This document shows positions 43,073-51,172 of a DNA stretch of 64,000 nucleotides, piece by piece. The translations under genes and the position numbers were made by a program. Source of the stretch: Leucobacter zeae (GTDB lineage: Bacteria > Actinomycetota > Actinomycetes > Actinomycetales > Microbacteriaceae). The notes beneath the pieces were generated by a model, which was given only the letters and a program-made list of their open reading frames with translations, made no database searches and was not told where the DNA came from. Every line of letters begins with the position of its first letter. Position 1 is the stretch's first letter. Where the stretch lies: contig NZ_QYAB01000001.1 in assembly GCF_016758175.1 (NCBI RefSeq), forward strand, positions 951,162-1,015,161. Reading direction: 5' to 3'.

Positions 43073-43507
43073 TCATCGGCTCACCCCCGTCCGCCCGGCC
43101 ACGGGGGCAAGCTCCCGGCCCGGACTGGTCGCAGCGGGTTCAAGCTCGTCCTGCCTGCGGGCGAGGCGCTCCTGCAACTGGGCGCGGCCTTCCCGGATGC
43201 CCTCCAGGGCGGCCTCGTGCAGCATCGCGTTCCACTTCGCACCCCGATCGACGACCGCGCCACCGGCCCTCGCGGCGAGATCCGTCGGGCGCACCCACTG
43301 CACCCCGCCACCGGCAGCCTCCGTTCGTGCATCCGGGTCGGCGAGGGTGGGATCTTTGTGCGTCGCCAACCGCGACACCGCCTCACCCTCGGTGCCCTCG
43401 GCAGCCTCAGCTGCGCGGCGTGCGGTGTCGGCCTCGTGGCGGCGGGCGGCGTCCTGCCGGAACGCTTCGGCGGTGCGGGTGGGGTCGGGAATCGTGGGGT
43501 CAGTCAT
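43073..43507 (-). CDS. Hypothetical hydrophilic protein
   Basis: 144 residues from ATG 43507. The protein is rich in Ala, Glu, Arg and Thr (RTAEAFRQDAARRHEADTAR, EGIREGRAQLQERLARRQ) and is probably all helix or coiled coil; there is no signal peptide, membrane helix or recognised motif. It overlaps the end of the DUF2637 gene by eight bases, so both come from one transcript. The function is unknown. Confidence 0.6.
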   Translation of the reverse strand: MTDPTIPDPTRTAEAFRQDAARRHEADTARRAAEAAEGTEGEAVSRLATHKDPTLADPDARTEAAGGGVQWVRPTDLAARAGGAVVDRGAKWNAMLHEAALEGIREGRAQLQERLARRQDELEPAATSPGRELAPVAGRTGVSR

Positions 43508-44336
43508 GATCGGCTCCGTCCTGTCGCAACTCAGGTGCGTTCAGCCACCGGCCCACCGTCGTCGGATGCACCTGCTCCCGCGCCGCGATCTGCCGCAACG
43601 GCACACCCTTCCGGTGCAACTCCAGCGCCCGCGCCCGCGCCGCCTCCCGCCCCGACCGCGACCTACGCGCCACCACCGGTGCCGCATCCGTCCGATCCGT
43701 TGAACCAGGTGCCAACGGCGGAGCGGGCGCTGCCACCGAGCTCGCCGCCACGTCCTCGGCACCAGAATCGTCGTCGGCTTCGGTGCCGGTGGCGGCGTCG
43801 TGAGCGATGGCGGAGCGAGGGAGGTCGTAGACGCGCGGCGGATCGGCCGGGTCGGCCGGGGTGGTGGGTGCTGGGCGTGGGGTGGCGTTGCGGGTGAGCT
43901 CGACGGTGAGATGCGTCATCGCGAGCAGCACCAGCGGCGGGATCGACGCGACCACCGCCGCGATCAGCGCAGGCACCCGCGCATCCGCGGCGATCACCGC
44001 GTGGGTGACATTCGCCGCGACCGAGACCGCCGCCCCGGCCGTGAGCAGCAGCCAGGCGAAGCGGCGTGCGGTGCGGGCGGAGTTGCGCAGCGCGACGACG
44101 CTGATCGTGGCCTCCAGGATCACGCCGTCGACGATCAGCGGCCACACCCACGCCTGCCCGGCGGGGATCCCGGAAAGGATCGCGAGATCCTGCAGCGTCG
44201 TGAACGACAACCAGAACGCGCCCAGCGCGAGCAGGATCGTGCCCGCCACCGCGACCCCGATCACCAGCCGCGACACGCCAGCTTCAGGCGCAGCACCCCG
44301 GCGTTCAGTGGCGTCATACGTGGCCGGGGTGTCCAT
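43500..44336 (-). CDS. DUF2637 membrane protein with C-terminal HTH
   Basis: 278 residues from ATG 44336 with AGGAG upstream. Residues 20-140 have four membrane helices and match DUF2637 (LVIGVAVAGTILLALGAF, then PLIVDGVILEATIS), found on actinobacterial plasmids and integrated elements and linked to spread of the element in mating. The last about 50 residues (REAARARALELHRKGVPLRQ, EQVHPTTVGRWLN) form a helix-turn-helix, an addition to the basic family. It follows the prim-pol gene by five bases. A CAGGTGCG site lies inside its 3' end, upstream of the 43507 start. Confidence 0.85.
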   Translation of the reverse strand: MDTPATYDATERRGAAPEAGVSRLVIGVAVAGTILLALGAFWLSFTTLQDLAILSGIPAGQAWVWPLIVDGVILEATISVVALRNSARTARRFAWLLLTAGAAVSVAANVTHAVIAADARVPALIAAVVASIPPLVLLAMTHLTVELTRNATPRPAPTTPADPADPPRVYDLPRSAIAHDAATGTEADDDSGAEDVAASSVAAPAPPLAPGSTDRTDAAPVVARRSRSGREAARARALELHRKGVPLRQIAAREQVHPTTVGRWLNAPELRQDGADHD

Positions 44337-44341
44337 GACCG

Positions 44342-45229
44342 TTATCTCCTGATCCCAGACGACGCAGACGCGGCGCCCGGGCTCGATGTGGGCGGGTTGG
44401 GGGTGAGCTGGGTGGTGCGGTGCGCGGAGCGGATCGTCGCTGTGATCTCCCGCGCATTCAACGCTGCGGCGATCCCGGCGGGCTCGAGCACCGCCTGCGT
44501 CTCTGCGAGGCTCAGGCCGGCCTCGGTGAGACGGCAGGCCGCCCAGAACAGGCCCGCGTTCCGGTTGCCTTCCGGCAGCCGCGACACCCACTCCGCCAGC
44601 CGCCCCGCATCCACCACTCCGCCCGGCGCCGCCGATGGCGTCCGGGGTTTCGGGGTCGGGGTGAGGAGGTCGCGGATCGCGTCCGCGTCGACCGGGTGCG
44701 GGTGACGGCCGCGCGCGATCACCTCGTAGCGGCGGAGTCCGTGCTCGGTGAGCACCGTGGAGGGCGGGGCGATGATGTAGCCGCCGCGCTCCCGGAAATC
44801 CAGATGCGCCTGCCCGCGTGACCACGACCGCAGCTCACGCCCCTGGCCGCTCGGGTAGTACAGGTGCAGCCCGCCCGACGGGGAGCGCACCGCCTGCGCC
44901 CACCCGTCGACGAGGCCGGCCTGCCGCAGCGAGCGCAGCACCGGGAACCCGGTGCCCAGCGCGTGCACATCGATATCGAGGACATCGACACCGGTTCCGG
45001 TGGCGATCCCGATGTTCGCCTCCGGGGTGCGCCGCCACCACCGCTCCACCTGCCGCAGGTCGGTGGTCGCGTCGTGGAAGCCGTGCTCGGTCAGTGGGCG
45101 CTTTTCTCCCGGCGCGCACGGGAACACTGGCAGCCCGGCCACCGCATACACTGCTGCGGCGCCGTGCAGGGTGGCGGGGGTGTGCGCCGGGAGGGGCGAG
45201 GCGATAGGGTCGAGACGAGACACCGGCAC
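44342..45229 (-). CDS. Bifunctional DNA primase/polymerase (prim-pol)
   Basis: 295 residues from GTG 45229; GTG 45223 is also possible, and both lie after the strong ribosome site GGAGGAGG. The domain carries the prim-pol catalytic Asp pair in VDVLDIDVHALGTG (about 75), preceded by PEANIGIATG, and the later HLYYP and FRERGGYIIAPPS strands. The last part (about 200-290) is a helical tail. Prim-pol enzymes both prime and extend DNA and are typical of actinobacterial ICE replication modules. It is the first gene of the operon with DUF2637. Confidence 0.88.
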   Translation of the reverse strand: MPVSRLDPIASPLPAHTPATLHGAAAVYAVAGLPVFPCAPGEKRPLTEHGFHDATTDLRQVERWWRRTPEANIGIATGTGVDVLDIDVHALGTGFPVLRSLRQAGLVDGWAQAVRSPSGGLHLYYPSGQGRELRSWSRGQAHLDFRERGGYIIAPPSTVLTEHGLRRYEVIARGRHPHPVDADAIRDLLTPTPKPRTPSAAPGGVVDAGRLAEWVSRLPEGNRNAGLFWAACRLTEAGLSLAETQAVLEPAGIAAALNAREITATIRSAHRTTQLTPNPPTSSPGAASASSGIRR

Positions 45230-45366
45230 ACCCCCTCCTCCTTGTAGCGTCGCGGCTTGCACGAGGTCTTCCAGAAGGTGCGGCAGTGATCCTGCCGGGG
45301 CTTGGGGAGAGTCCGCTCGCAAGCATTCTCTGAGAGCTCCACCATTACCCCGCCCCGGTACCTGGG

Positions 45367-45422
45367 TCGAGCGATCCCGGGCAGGATGCGCGGAATCGTC
45401 AAGAACCTGCGCCGTATCGTCA
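45367..45422. repeat. 56-bp direct repeat, copy 1 (upstream of prim-pol)
   Basis: The block aligns without gaps to 46947-47002 with about 41 of 56 bases identical. It contains two 15-base units, TGCGCGGAATCGTCA (45387) and TGCGCCGTATCGTCA (45408), 21 bases apart. It lies 138-193 bp upstream of the prim-pol start. Confidence 0.65.
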
Positions 45423-45465
45423 AACCCGCCAGGCCACCGCTCCCGCACAACAAGCCGTTCGTGTG

Positions 45466-46848
45466 CTAGAGATCGCGGCCCGGCCCCCGGCTCGGAGGCG
45501 CAGCTCCGGGTTCGTTGTCGGAGGGCGGGTCGAGGTGGGTTTCGCGTTCGGCGAGGAGCTCGCTCAGCAGCACCCCGTGCTCGAGCCGGGACTGTGATGA
45601 CGCATAGTTCTCGAACTCGCCGGGCAGCGCCCCAACGCGGCCCGTGGCCTGGATCGCATCGTTGATCCGCGCGAGCACCGCGGCGGGGTCGTGGGTTTCG
45701 GTGTCGTGTTCGAGGATGCGGGCGATCTCGTTCATCGCCGCGCTGTCGTGCTCGGCCGGGGGAAACGCCGCGGAGGCGGTGACGCCGTCGCCGATCGGGA
45801 CGCGGCCGACGACGAGCCGGAACTCGCCGTCCCCGTCGCGGCCGGTCGCGTCATACACGCCGGGCGGGAGCCACTCGTGCGCTTCCGACGCCTGCCCCAC
45901 ATACATGGCGCCGCGTTCGGGGTCGTCCGGGTCGACGACCCGCACCTCCGGGTCGGTGGTGTAGAGCATCGATTCCAGGCGCTCCCGCCACGTGCGCTCC
46001 ATCAACGGGACGCCCGGGCCGGACTTCTCACGCTCCACGAGCGTGCGGAGCGTGTGGATCGCGATGAGATCCGACGGCACCCATTCCCGGTAGAACTTCT
46101 CCGGCAGGTACATCGTGCGCGGCCCGCCCTCGGCCAGCAGCCCGTCAAGGGCGTAGTCGCGGCGTCGCGCGACCGCGGTGAAATCCGCTCGCCACTGCGC
46201 GTGATCGGCGCGGTAGCGCATGTCCTCGTACTCACCCTCGTAAGCGGGTGAGACGGTCACCAGGTAGTCGTCCCGTTGCGGCTCGTCCGGGAGGGGTTCG
46301 CGTTCGAGGAGATCGATGAGCCCGTCACGCACCCGCTCGGTCTCTTTCAGCCGGGTGAGGATGCTGGGCAGCCGGGACGCGCTGACAGCGAGCGAGAGAC
46401 ACTCATCCCGCCACACTTCATGTGCTTCCTCGAAGCCGTCCGGATCCTTCTCGCCGCTCGGGAGGAGATAGTCGGCTTGGCGGGGTTCGGGTGGGAACAT
46501 CTCGGCCACGATCTCCGGCAGCCCGGTGCCCTCGAACGGCTCCCACTCCCGTGACGGGACGAACACCCAGTCCCGGGCCGGCTGCTGCTGTTCACGGCCG
46601 GGGGCGGGGATCCAGGAGACGATGTGGGAGACGTCGTCGCCGAACCGTTCGCCGAACACGCGGTCGCCGTCGGTGCGGAGCTGGTCGGGTGGGCCGGCGA
46701 GATCTTCGAGCAGCACCTCGCTCACAAGGTACCGGGCCTCGTCCTGGTCGCGGGCGCGGACGTCGAACTCGATCGTCACCCGGTGCAAACCCAGCGGCAC
46801 CGGTGCCGGGTCAAGCGGGGTCGGGTTCGGGGTCGTCGCATCAGACAT
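45466..46848 (-). CDS. Large hypothetical protein of the element
   Basis: 460 residues from ATG 46848, with GGAG upstream. Several acidic and aromatic stretches (RDWVFVPSREWEPFEGTGLP, RRRDYALDGLLAEGGPRTMY, EKFYREWVPSDLIAIHTLRT) suggest a folded soluble protein, but I see no known motif, membrane helix or signal peptide. The HUH and Tyr relaxase motifs are absent, so I reject it as the missing relaxase. It is one of four unknown genes around the prim-pol/methyltransferase module and may have a regulatory or mating-related role. Confidence 0.65.
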   Translation of the reverse strand: MSDATTPNPTPLDPAPVPLGLHRVTIEFDVRARDQDEARYLVSEVLLEDLAGPPDQLRTDGDRVFGERFGDDVSHIVSWIPAPGREQQQPARDWVFVPSREWEPFEGTGLPEIVAEMFPPEPRQADYLLPSGEKDPDGFEEAHEVWRDECLSLAVSASRLPSILTRLKETERVRDGLIDLLEREPLPDEPQRDDYLVTVSPAYEGEYEDMRYRADHAQWRADFTAVARRRDYALDGLLAEGGPRTMYLPEKFYREWVPSDLIAIHTLRTLVEREKSGPGVPLMERTWRERLESMLYTTDPEVRVVDPDDPERGAMYVGQASEAHEWLPPGVYDATGRDGDGEFRLVVGRVPIGDGVTASAAFPPAEHDSAAMNEIARILEHDTETHDPAAVLARINDAIQATGRVGALPGEFENYASSQSRLEHGVLLSELLAERETHLDPPSDNEPGAAPPSRGPGRDL

Positions 46849-46946
46849 GAGAGGTACTCCATTCGCAGTCAGGGAACAGGGGGTTCAGGGATCCGGGGTG
46901 AGGAAGCGGCGGGTACTTCCGGCGTAGGCGCGACCGGCTCGTGTTG

Positions 46947-47002
46947 TCGAGCGGATGCGGGGAACGTGCGCGGTACTGCCGAGAATCTGCGCCGCATCGT
47001 CA
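46947..47002. repeat. 56-bp direct repeat, copy 2 (upstream of a large hypothetical gene)
   Basis: Matches 45367-45422. It includes TGCGCCGCATCGTCA (46988-47002), the last three bases of which are the stop codon of the minus-strand gene at 47000. It lies 99-154 bp upstream of the 46848 start codon. Confidence 0.65.
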
Positions 47003-47467
47003 TCTCCCCAGCTCCCGCCCCGCAGCAGGCGGCGGCGCCGGGGCCTCGGCGGGCTCGCCGGTGAGGGCCTGTTCCCGGGCGCGCAGCGCGTCCTCGAGAT
47101 GCCGGGCTACGGCCGTATGGTTCGTGCCGTCGACGCCACCGGACACGGGTACCCGGTGGAAGGAGTACGCCGGGTAAGGGGTCGACTCGCGCAGCGCCTC
47201 CAACCAGTCATCGACGTCCTCTGGCCACACCCAATCCTGGGGCGGTGGGAGCGTCTCCACGAACTCGGCGGCACCGGCGTAGAGATCCGCGTCGGTGAGC
47301 ATGTCGTGGATCGTCAGCGCGACACTGCGCGCCAACGTCACCGGGTTCCGATCAGCGATCACCGTCGGGTCGACCTCCGGGTCGTCTGACCAGACGATCA
47401 CCCCGAGCGACAGAAACGCGGCAGCGCCTGGGCGAGGCATCGGCTCGGTGGGTTCGGGACTCGTCAT
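47000..47467 (-). CDS. Hypothetical soluble protein
   Basis: 155 residues from ATG 47467, with GGAGGA upstream. It has an acidic helical middle (ADLYAGAAEFVETLPPPQDW, EDVDDWLEALREST) and a helical end (HTAVARHLEDALRAREQAL). No motif, membrane helix or signal peptide is visible. The CAGGTACG element lies about 52 bases upstream. Many genes of such elements are alike in their Arg/Ala-rich tail, and its role is unknown. Confidence 0.6.
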   Translation of the reverse strand: MTSPEPTEPMPRPGAAAFLSLGVIVWSDDPEVDPTVIADRNPVTLARSVALTIHDMLTDADLYAGAAEFVETLPPPQDWVWPEDVDDWLEALRESTPYPAYSFHRVPVSGGVDGTNHTAVARHLEDALRAREQALTGEPAEAPAPPPAAGRELGR

Positions 47468-47540
47468 GATTCCTCCGCTCCTGGTGGCACCGCCTCGGTG
47501 CGGCGGCTCTCTGTCTGCCAGGTACGGCACAGCCCGGCTC

Positions 47541-48617
47541 CTACTGGTCGAGGCGGGAGCGAATCAGCGGCAGGTAGTCGGCGTTCTTCTCCACCGCGAT
47601 CACCTGGAACCCGGCAGCAGTCGCGGCCTCGATCGTGGTGCCCGAGCCCGCGAACGGCTCCAGCACGACCCCACCCACCGGCGTGACCAGCGTCACGAGC
47701 CACCGCATCAGCCCCAGCGGCTTCACCGTCGTATGCGACACCCCGAACGCGCGCGGCCGATCCATAGCGGAGGGTTTCGGCTCGAACCGGAAGATCGGGA
47801 ACTTCCGCGACAACGACTCGCCCTGCCAGCTCCCGGTCAGCACATCGAGCGCGTCCGCCTGCCCAGCATCCAGGGCGACGTTCGTCGGCCACCGGCCTTG
47901 TGCGAACCGGGCGCCGTCAATATTGATCCCACCGACCCCGTGCTCGAGAACATTCGCGACGAGGCTGCCCGCCGGGGGCTTGCGGGCGATGATGATCGGC
48001 TCGAACGCCGGACGCAGCGCCGTACCCCACCCCTCCCAGCGCGCCGCATCCTCCGTGACCGGGGTGCCTTTCGCAAGCACGCTGCGAGTCGCCCCGAGCA
48101 CGCCGTCGTGGTCGCTGTGCTGCACGACTCGGTCGGCGCGCTGCGCACCGTGGTGCTTATCGATCGCGTGCGCGAGATCCATGCTCTTGGGCATCCCAGT
48201 CGTGTGCAGCCACGCGATCTGATCGCGGATCTCGAAGCCTGCATTCTCCAGCCCGCGCACCATGCGATGCCACGTGCGTGCACCCCCGAACGCTGCAACA
48301 TGCGCGCCCGGCTTCAGCGCCTGCAACGCACCAGCCGCCCACGCCGTGCACCACGCCTCGAACACCTCCGGCGCCCCCATCCGCGCAGTATCGACATGCG
48401 GCAGCGACTCCCGGAACCCTGCCGTGTCGTCCCACGCCTGCCCGTTGAAGCTCAACCCATACGGCGGATCCGACACCAACGCGTCCACGCTCCCCGCGGG
48501 GAGGAGCTGGAGGAGCTCGACCGCGTCGCCGTGATACACCGTCGCCCGAGGCACGGAAAGAACCGGGGTAGGAAGCGCGGCGCTGGGGTGCGGGCCGGCC
48601 GGGGTGGGGTCTGACAT
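47541..48617 (-). CDS. Orphan DNA methyltransferase (DPPY type)
   Basis: 358 residues from ATG 48617, with a CAGGTACG element upstream. VSDPPYGLSFNGQAWDD (about 48) is the DPPY catalytic motif IV, and VLEPFAGSGTTIEAA (about 325) is motif I, an order found in beta-class amino-methyltransferases that act on adenine N6 or cytosine N4. ATTP-like SAM residues follow in VEKNADY. There is no restriction enzyme near it, so it may protect the element from host restriction after transfer or mark its DNA. It is the first gene of the unknown-gene cluster. Confidence 0.88.
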   Translation of the reverse strand: MSDPTPAGPHPSAALPTPVLSVPRATVYHGDAVELLQLLPAGSVDALVSDPPYGLSFNGQAWDDTAGFRESLPHVDTARMGAPEVFEAWCTAWAAGALQALKPGAHVAAFGGARTWHRMVRGLENAGFEIRDQIAWLHTTGMPKSMDLAHAIDKHHGAQRADRVVQHSDHDGVLGATRSVLAKGTPVTEDAARWEGWGTALRPAFEPIIIARKPPAGSLVANVLEHGVGGINIDGARFAQGRWPTNVALDAGQADALDVLTGSWQGESLSRKFPIFRFEPKPSAMDRPRAFGVSHTTVKPLGLMRWLVTLVTPVGGVVLEPFAGSGTTIEAATAAGFQVIAVEKNADYLPLIRSRLDQ

Positions 48618-48829
48618 GACGGAAGCTCCCTGCTGTTCGGGCCTGTCCGCCGCCGTGTGCGACGAACAGGAACACCCAGCAGGTACGAGCCGACCCGACC
48701 ACCCCGAGCCGCCGTAGCCGCGCCCACGAGCATCCCGAGAACCCCTGCACCGCCACGCGTCGCCGCCACCTCGAGCGAGCTGCGCGACCCTGAAATCCCG
48801 AGCTCCGATCTCCCACACACGATCGGCAA

Positions 48830-49807
48830 TCAGCGAGAGAGCTCGAATGCGAGACCAGGGCTTTGCGATGGAACGCTGGAGGGAGTCACTGTGGTGACGC
48901 CGTACCTCGGTGAGAACGGCTGGTCGCACGTGTTGGCATAGGCACTCGGAGCGATACCAAATCGCTGCTTGAACGAGCGTGACGCGGTCGCCAGGTCCCG
49001 CCACCCCACGGCTTCCGCAGCATCACCAATTGACATGCGCGTAGTCGCAAGAAGTTCGGCCATGCGCTCGGAGCGAAGTTGTCTAAGGAAGGCCGCAGGA
49101 GACATCCCTAACTGAGCGCGGAACAACCTCGTCAACTGGGACGGCGATAACGCGACCGCTTGCGCGAGTTCTTTGACGCTCCACCGTCGCCGTAGATGGG
49201 TTCGGAGTAGCGCAACGGCCGCGGCTACCTCCCGGTCCGGCGCCTTGATGCTGTCCGAGACCGTACCCCGCGCCTGACCACTCAGTCTCCCTACCGCATC
49301 AAACACGTCCGACGCGATCGACAGCATGGTGAAATCGGTGACCTCGCCGTCTGGGAACTGGGACAGGCTCACCAGGCGCGGGGCTAGATCGCGCATCGCG
49401 GCGGATCCAAGGTGCAGCGTGTGAAGCGCAGGTTCACTCTTCAACGCGCGGTGCAAGCAGTGCACGAGCGGATGTCGTAGAGGCAGCCAGCGCATCTGGT
49501 CAGCCAGATAATCCGGGTGGAAGTAGAAGGTCACGGTGCGGGCATGCCCTACCGGAAACCCGCTGCATTCCAAACCTGGAGGGATGGTGAGGATGGTGCC
49601 CGCTTCCAGAGCAACTTCCCCTGTGGACGATGCGACCCGGGCCCACCCAGAGAGAGTGAAGACCACCTTCACATTGGGTAGCGCCACAGGTCCCGAGGGA
49701 GCGTGCGCGGTCTGATCCTTGATTCGTAGGGGCACTGCGCACGTTTCTGCCTTGCCAGGGATGGACGGGTGTCCTGCGTGTTCGAGAGGTGTAACTGCGT
49801 CTTTCAT
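48830..49807 (-). CDS. AraC-family transcriptional regulator
   Basis: 325 residues. The C-terminal domain (about 195-285) has both helix-turn-helix units of AraC proteins: VKELAQAVALSPSQLTRLFRAQ and IGDAAEAVGWRDLATASRSFKQRFG. The N-terminal half is a beta-rich cupin-like domain (GEVALEAGTILTIPPGLECS). The last about 30 residues are a tail with few charges. It is divergent from the copper genes that follow and lies between the transfer module and the copper island, but whether it controls either is unclear. Its GC is lower than that of the transfer genes. Confidence 0.88.
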   Translation of the reverse strand: MKDAVTPLEHAGHPSIPGKAETCAVPLRIKDQTAHAPSGPVALPNVKVVFTLSGWARVASSTGEVALEAGTILTIPPGLECSGFPVGHARTVTFYFHPDYLADQMRWLPLRHPLVHCLHRALKSEPALHTLHLGSAAMRDLAPRLVSLSQFPDGEVTDFTMLSIASDVFDAVGRLSGQARGTVSDSIKAPDREVAAAVALLRTHLRRRWSVKELAQAVALSPSQLTRLFRAQLGMSPAAFLRQLRSERMAELLATTRMSIGDAAEAVGWRDLATASRSFKQRFGIAPSAYANTCDQPFSPRYGVTTVTPSSVPSQSPGLAFELSR

Positions 49808-49884
49808 AGTGCTGCTGGCGCCCTCGCGACAGCCAGCGCTCAGCTTCGCGACGGGCCTGTTGAGTTGGTCACCTCCCTTGAGGA

Positions 49885-49901
49885 ATACCGGGCGGGGGTA
49901 T
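49885..49901. promoter_or_regulatory. CsoR-like palindrome 1
   Basis: ATACC and GGTAT are inverted around seven bases. This site lies 58-74 bp before the copZ start and is the weaker of two copper-type boxes here. It overlaps or precedes the TATAGT box at 49899-49904. Confidence 0.5.
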
Positions 49902-49922
49902 AGTGTTTGAAGACAGTACAGG

Positions 49923-49937
49923 TACCCCGTTGGGGTA
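49923..49937. promoter_or_regulatory. CsoR-like operator upstream of copZ
   Basis: A perfect 15-base palindrome TACCCC-GTT-GGGGTA, 22 bases before the copZ start. The pattern TACCC-N5-GGGTA is shared with the box at 60671-60685. CsoR proteins encoded 4 and 8 kb away are the likely binders, releasing it when copper is bound. Confidence 0.72.
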
Positions 49938-49959
49938 TCATTTACAGGAAGGATAGCTG

Positions 49960-50169
49960 ATGGCTGAGAACGAGTACCAGGTGACGGGCATGACCTGCGG
50001 GCACTGCGAGATGTCGATCCGCGAGGAAGTCAGCGAGATCCCCGGTGTCGACAGCATCGAAGTCAGCGCGCAAACGGGCAGGCTCGTCGTGACCGGTGAG
50101 GGCAAGATCGACGATGCGCAGGTGCTTGCCGCGGTCGAGGAAGCCGGCTACTCGGCGGTGCGAGTCTGA
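49960..50169 (+). CDS. copZ: Copper chaperone CopZ (HMA domain)
   Basis: 69 residues, one heavy-metal-associated domain: YQVTGMTCGHCEMSIREEV carries the CxxC copper site and EAGYSAVRV closes the ferredoxin-like fold. It brings Cu(I) to the P-type ATPases. It starts the copper operon, and its stop shares bases with the start of the next gene. A GGAAGGA ribosome site precedes it. Confidence 0.95.
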   Translation: MAENEYQVTGMTCGHCEMSIREEVSEIPGVDSIEVSAQTGRLVVTGEGKIDDAQVLAAVEEAGYSAVRV

Positions 50170-51122
50170 TGAACTCCGCTGCGCGACTCGCGCTCTACGG
50201 AGCGGGGCTGGTGGTGGCATTCGGCGGCGCGTTTGCGGCTGCCGCGGCCGTTGTCCCCGACAGTTTTGTTGCGTCCTGGGCGGAAGGAAGCAGTATGAAC
50301 GCACATGGTGAAGAACACGGCGGCAGCGACGTTACGGCTGCCGGGCATGTGCCGAACGGACTCTCGATCGATGCGGCCGGCTTCGTGCTGTCGCCGGTCG
50401 AGGCTCCTGGCGCGGTTGATGCCGAGGGCGAGCTGAGCTTCCGGGTTCAGACGGTCTTGGGGGAGCCTGTGATCGAGTTCGCTGAGGCGCACGAGAAGGA
50501 TCTCCACCTGATCGTGGTCCGCACGGACGGCTCCGAGTTCCGGCATGTCCACCCTTCGCTGGACAGGGCGACCGGGACGTGGTCGTTGCCGTGGAAGTGG
50601 GATGCGGCGGGCGCCTACCGAGTGTACGCCGACTTCACTCCCGCGACCGAGGGTGCGGAGAGCATCACTCTGACGCGCACTGTGGATGTCGCAGGCGATT
50701 TCACGCCCGTCACCGCGGAATTGCGGCGCGCGGTAGAGGTCGATGGCTTCTCCGTCAGCCTCGAAGGGAACCTCGTCGCCGGATCGTCGAGCAACCTGAC
50801 AATCTCGGTCAACCGTGACGGCGAGCCCGTTACGGCGCTTGAGCCGTATCTCGGAGCGTTCGGTCACCTGGTCGCACTGCGCGAAGGGGATCTCGCCTAC
50901 CTGCACGTCCATGCCGAAGGCGACGAGCCTCGCGCGGGCGGTACGGCCGGCCCCGAGATCGGGTTCGTGGCCGAAGCGCCCACGGCCGGCCGCTACCTGC
51001 TGTACTTCGACTTCCAGGTCGACGGGAAGGTGCACACGGCCGAGTTCGTCATCGACGCCGCCCACGGCGATACCCACGGTAGCGGTAGCGAGTCGCACTC
51101 GGATGAACCGGGCGGACACTGA
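50169..51122 (+). CDS. Membrane-anchored His-rich protein of the copper operon
   Basis: 317 residues from ATG 50169, which overlaps the copZ stop. A N-terminal helix (about 7-32) is a signal anchor. His-rich parts occur both near the start (NAHGEEHGG) and at the end ([21 protein letters not shown]). The body repeats a beta-sandwich pattern ([20 protein letters not shown] and [20 protein letters not shown]) with HVHP and HVHAEG motifs, which suggests a copper-binding protein outside the membrane. Such proteins are common next to copZ-copA in actinobacteria, and the exact role is open. Confidence 0.85.
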   Translation: MNSAARLALYGAGLVVAFGGAFAAAAAVVPDSFVASWAEGSSMNAHGEEHGGSDVTAAGHVPNGLSIDAAGFVLSPVEAPGAVDAEGELSFRVQTVLGEPVIEFAEAHEKDLHLIVVRTDGSEFRHVHPSLDRATGTWSLPWKWDAAGAYRVYADFTPATEGAESITLTRTVDVAGDFTPVTAELRRAVEVDGFSVSLEGNLVAGSSSNLTISVNRDGEPVTALEPYLGAFGHLVALREGDLAYLHVHAEGDEPRAGGTAGPEIGFVAEAPTAGRYLLYFDFQVDGKVHTAEFVIDAAHGDTHGSGSESHSDEPGGH

Positions 51123-51172
51123 GCCACCTGGTGGCGCGTCACGGCATGCACAGAGTTGAGAGAAGGAAGAGG

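Noticed and set aside
45387..45471. Plus-strand 27-residue frame starting MRGIVKNLRRIV
   Set aside because: It lies within the 56-bp repeat and overlaps the minus-strand gene end; the second copy of the repeat does not keep the frame, so the DNA, not a peptide, seems to be conserved.
45466..46848. The large unknown protein as the missing relaxase
   Set aside because: No HUH metal triad, no catalytic Tyr motif and no membrane or helicase part were found.
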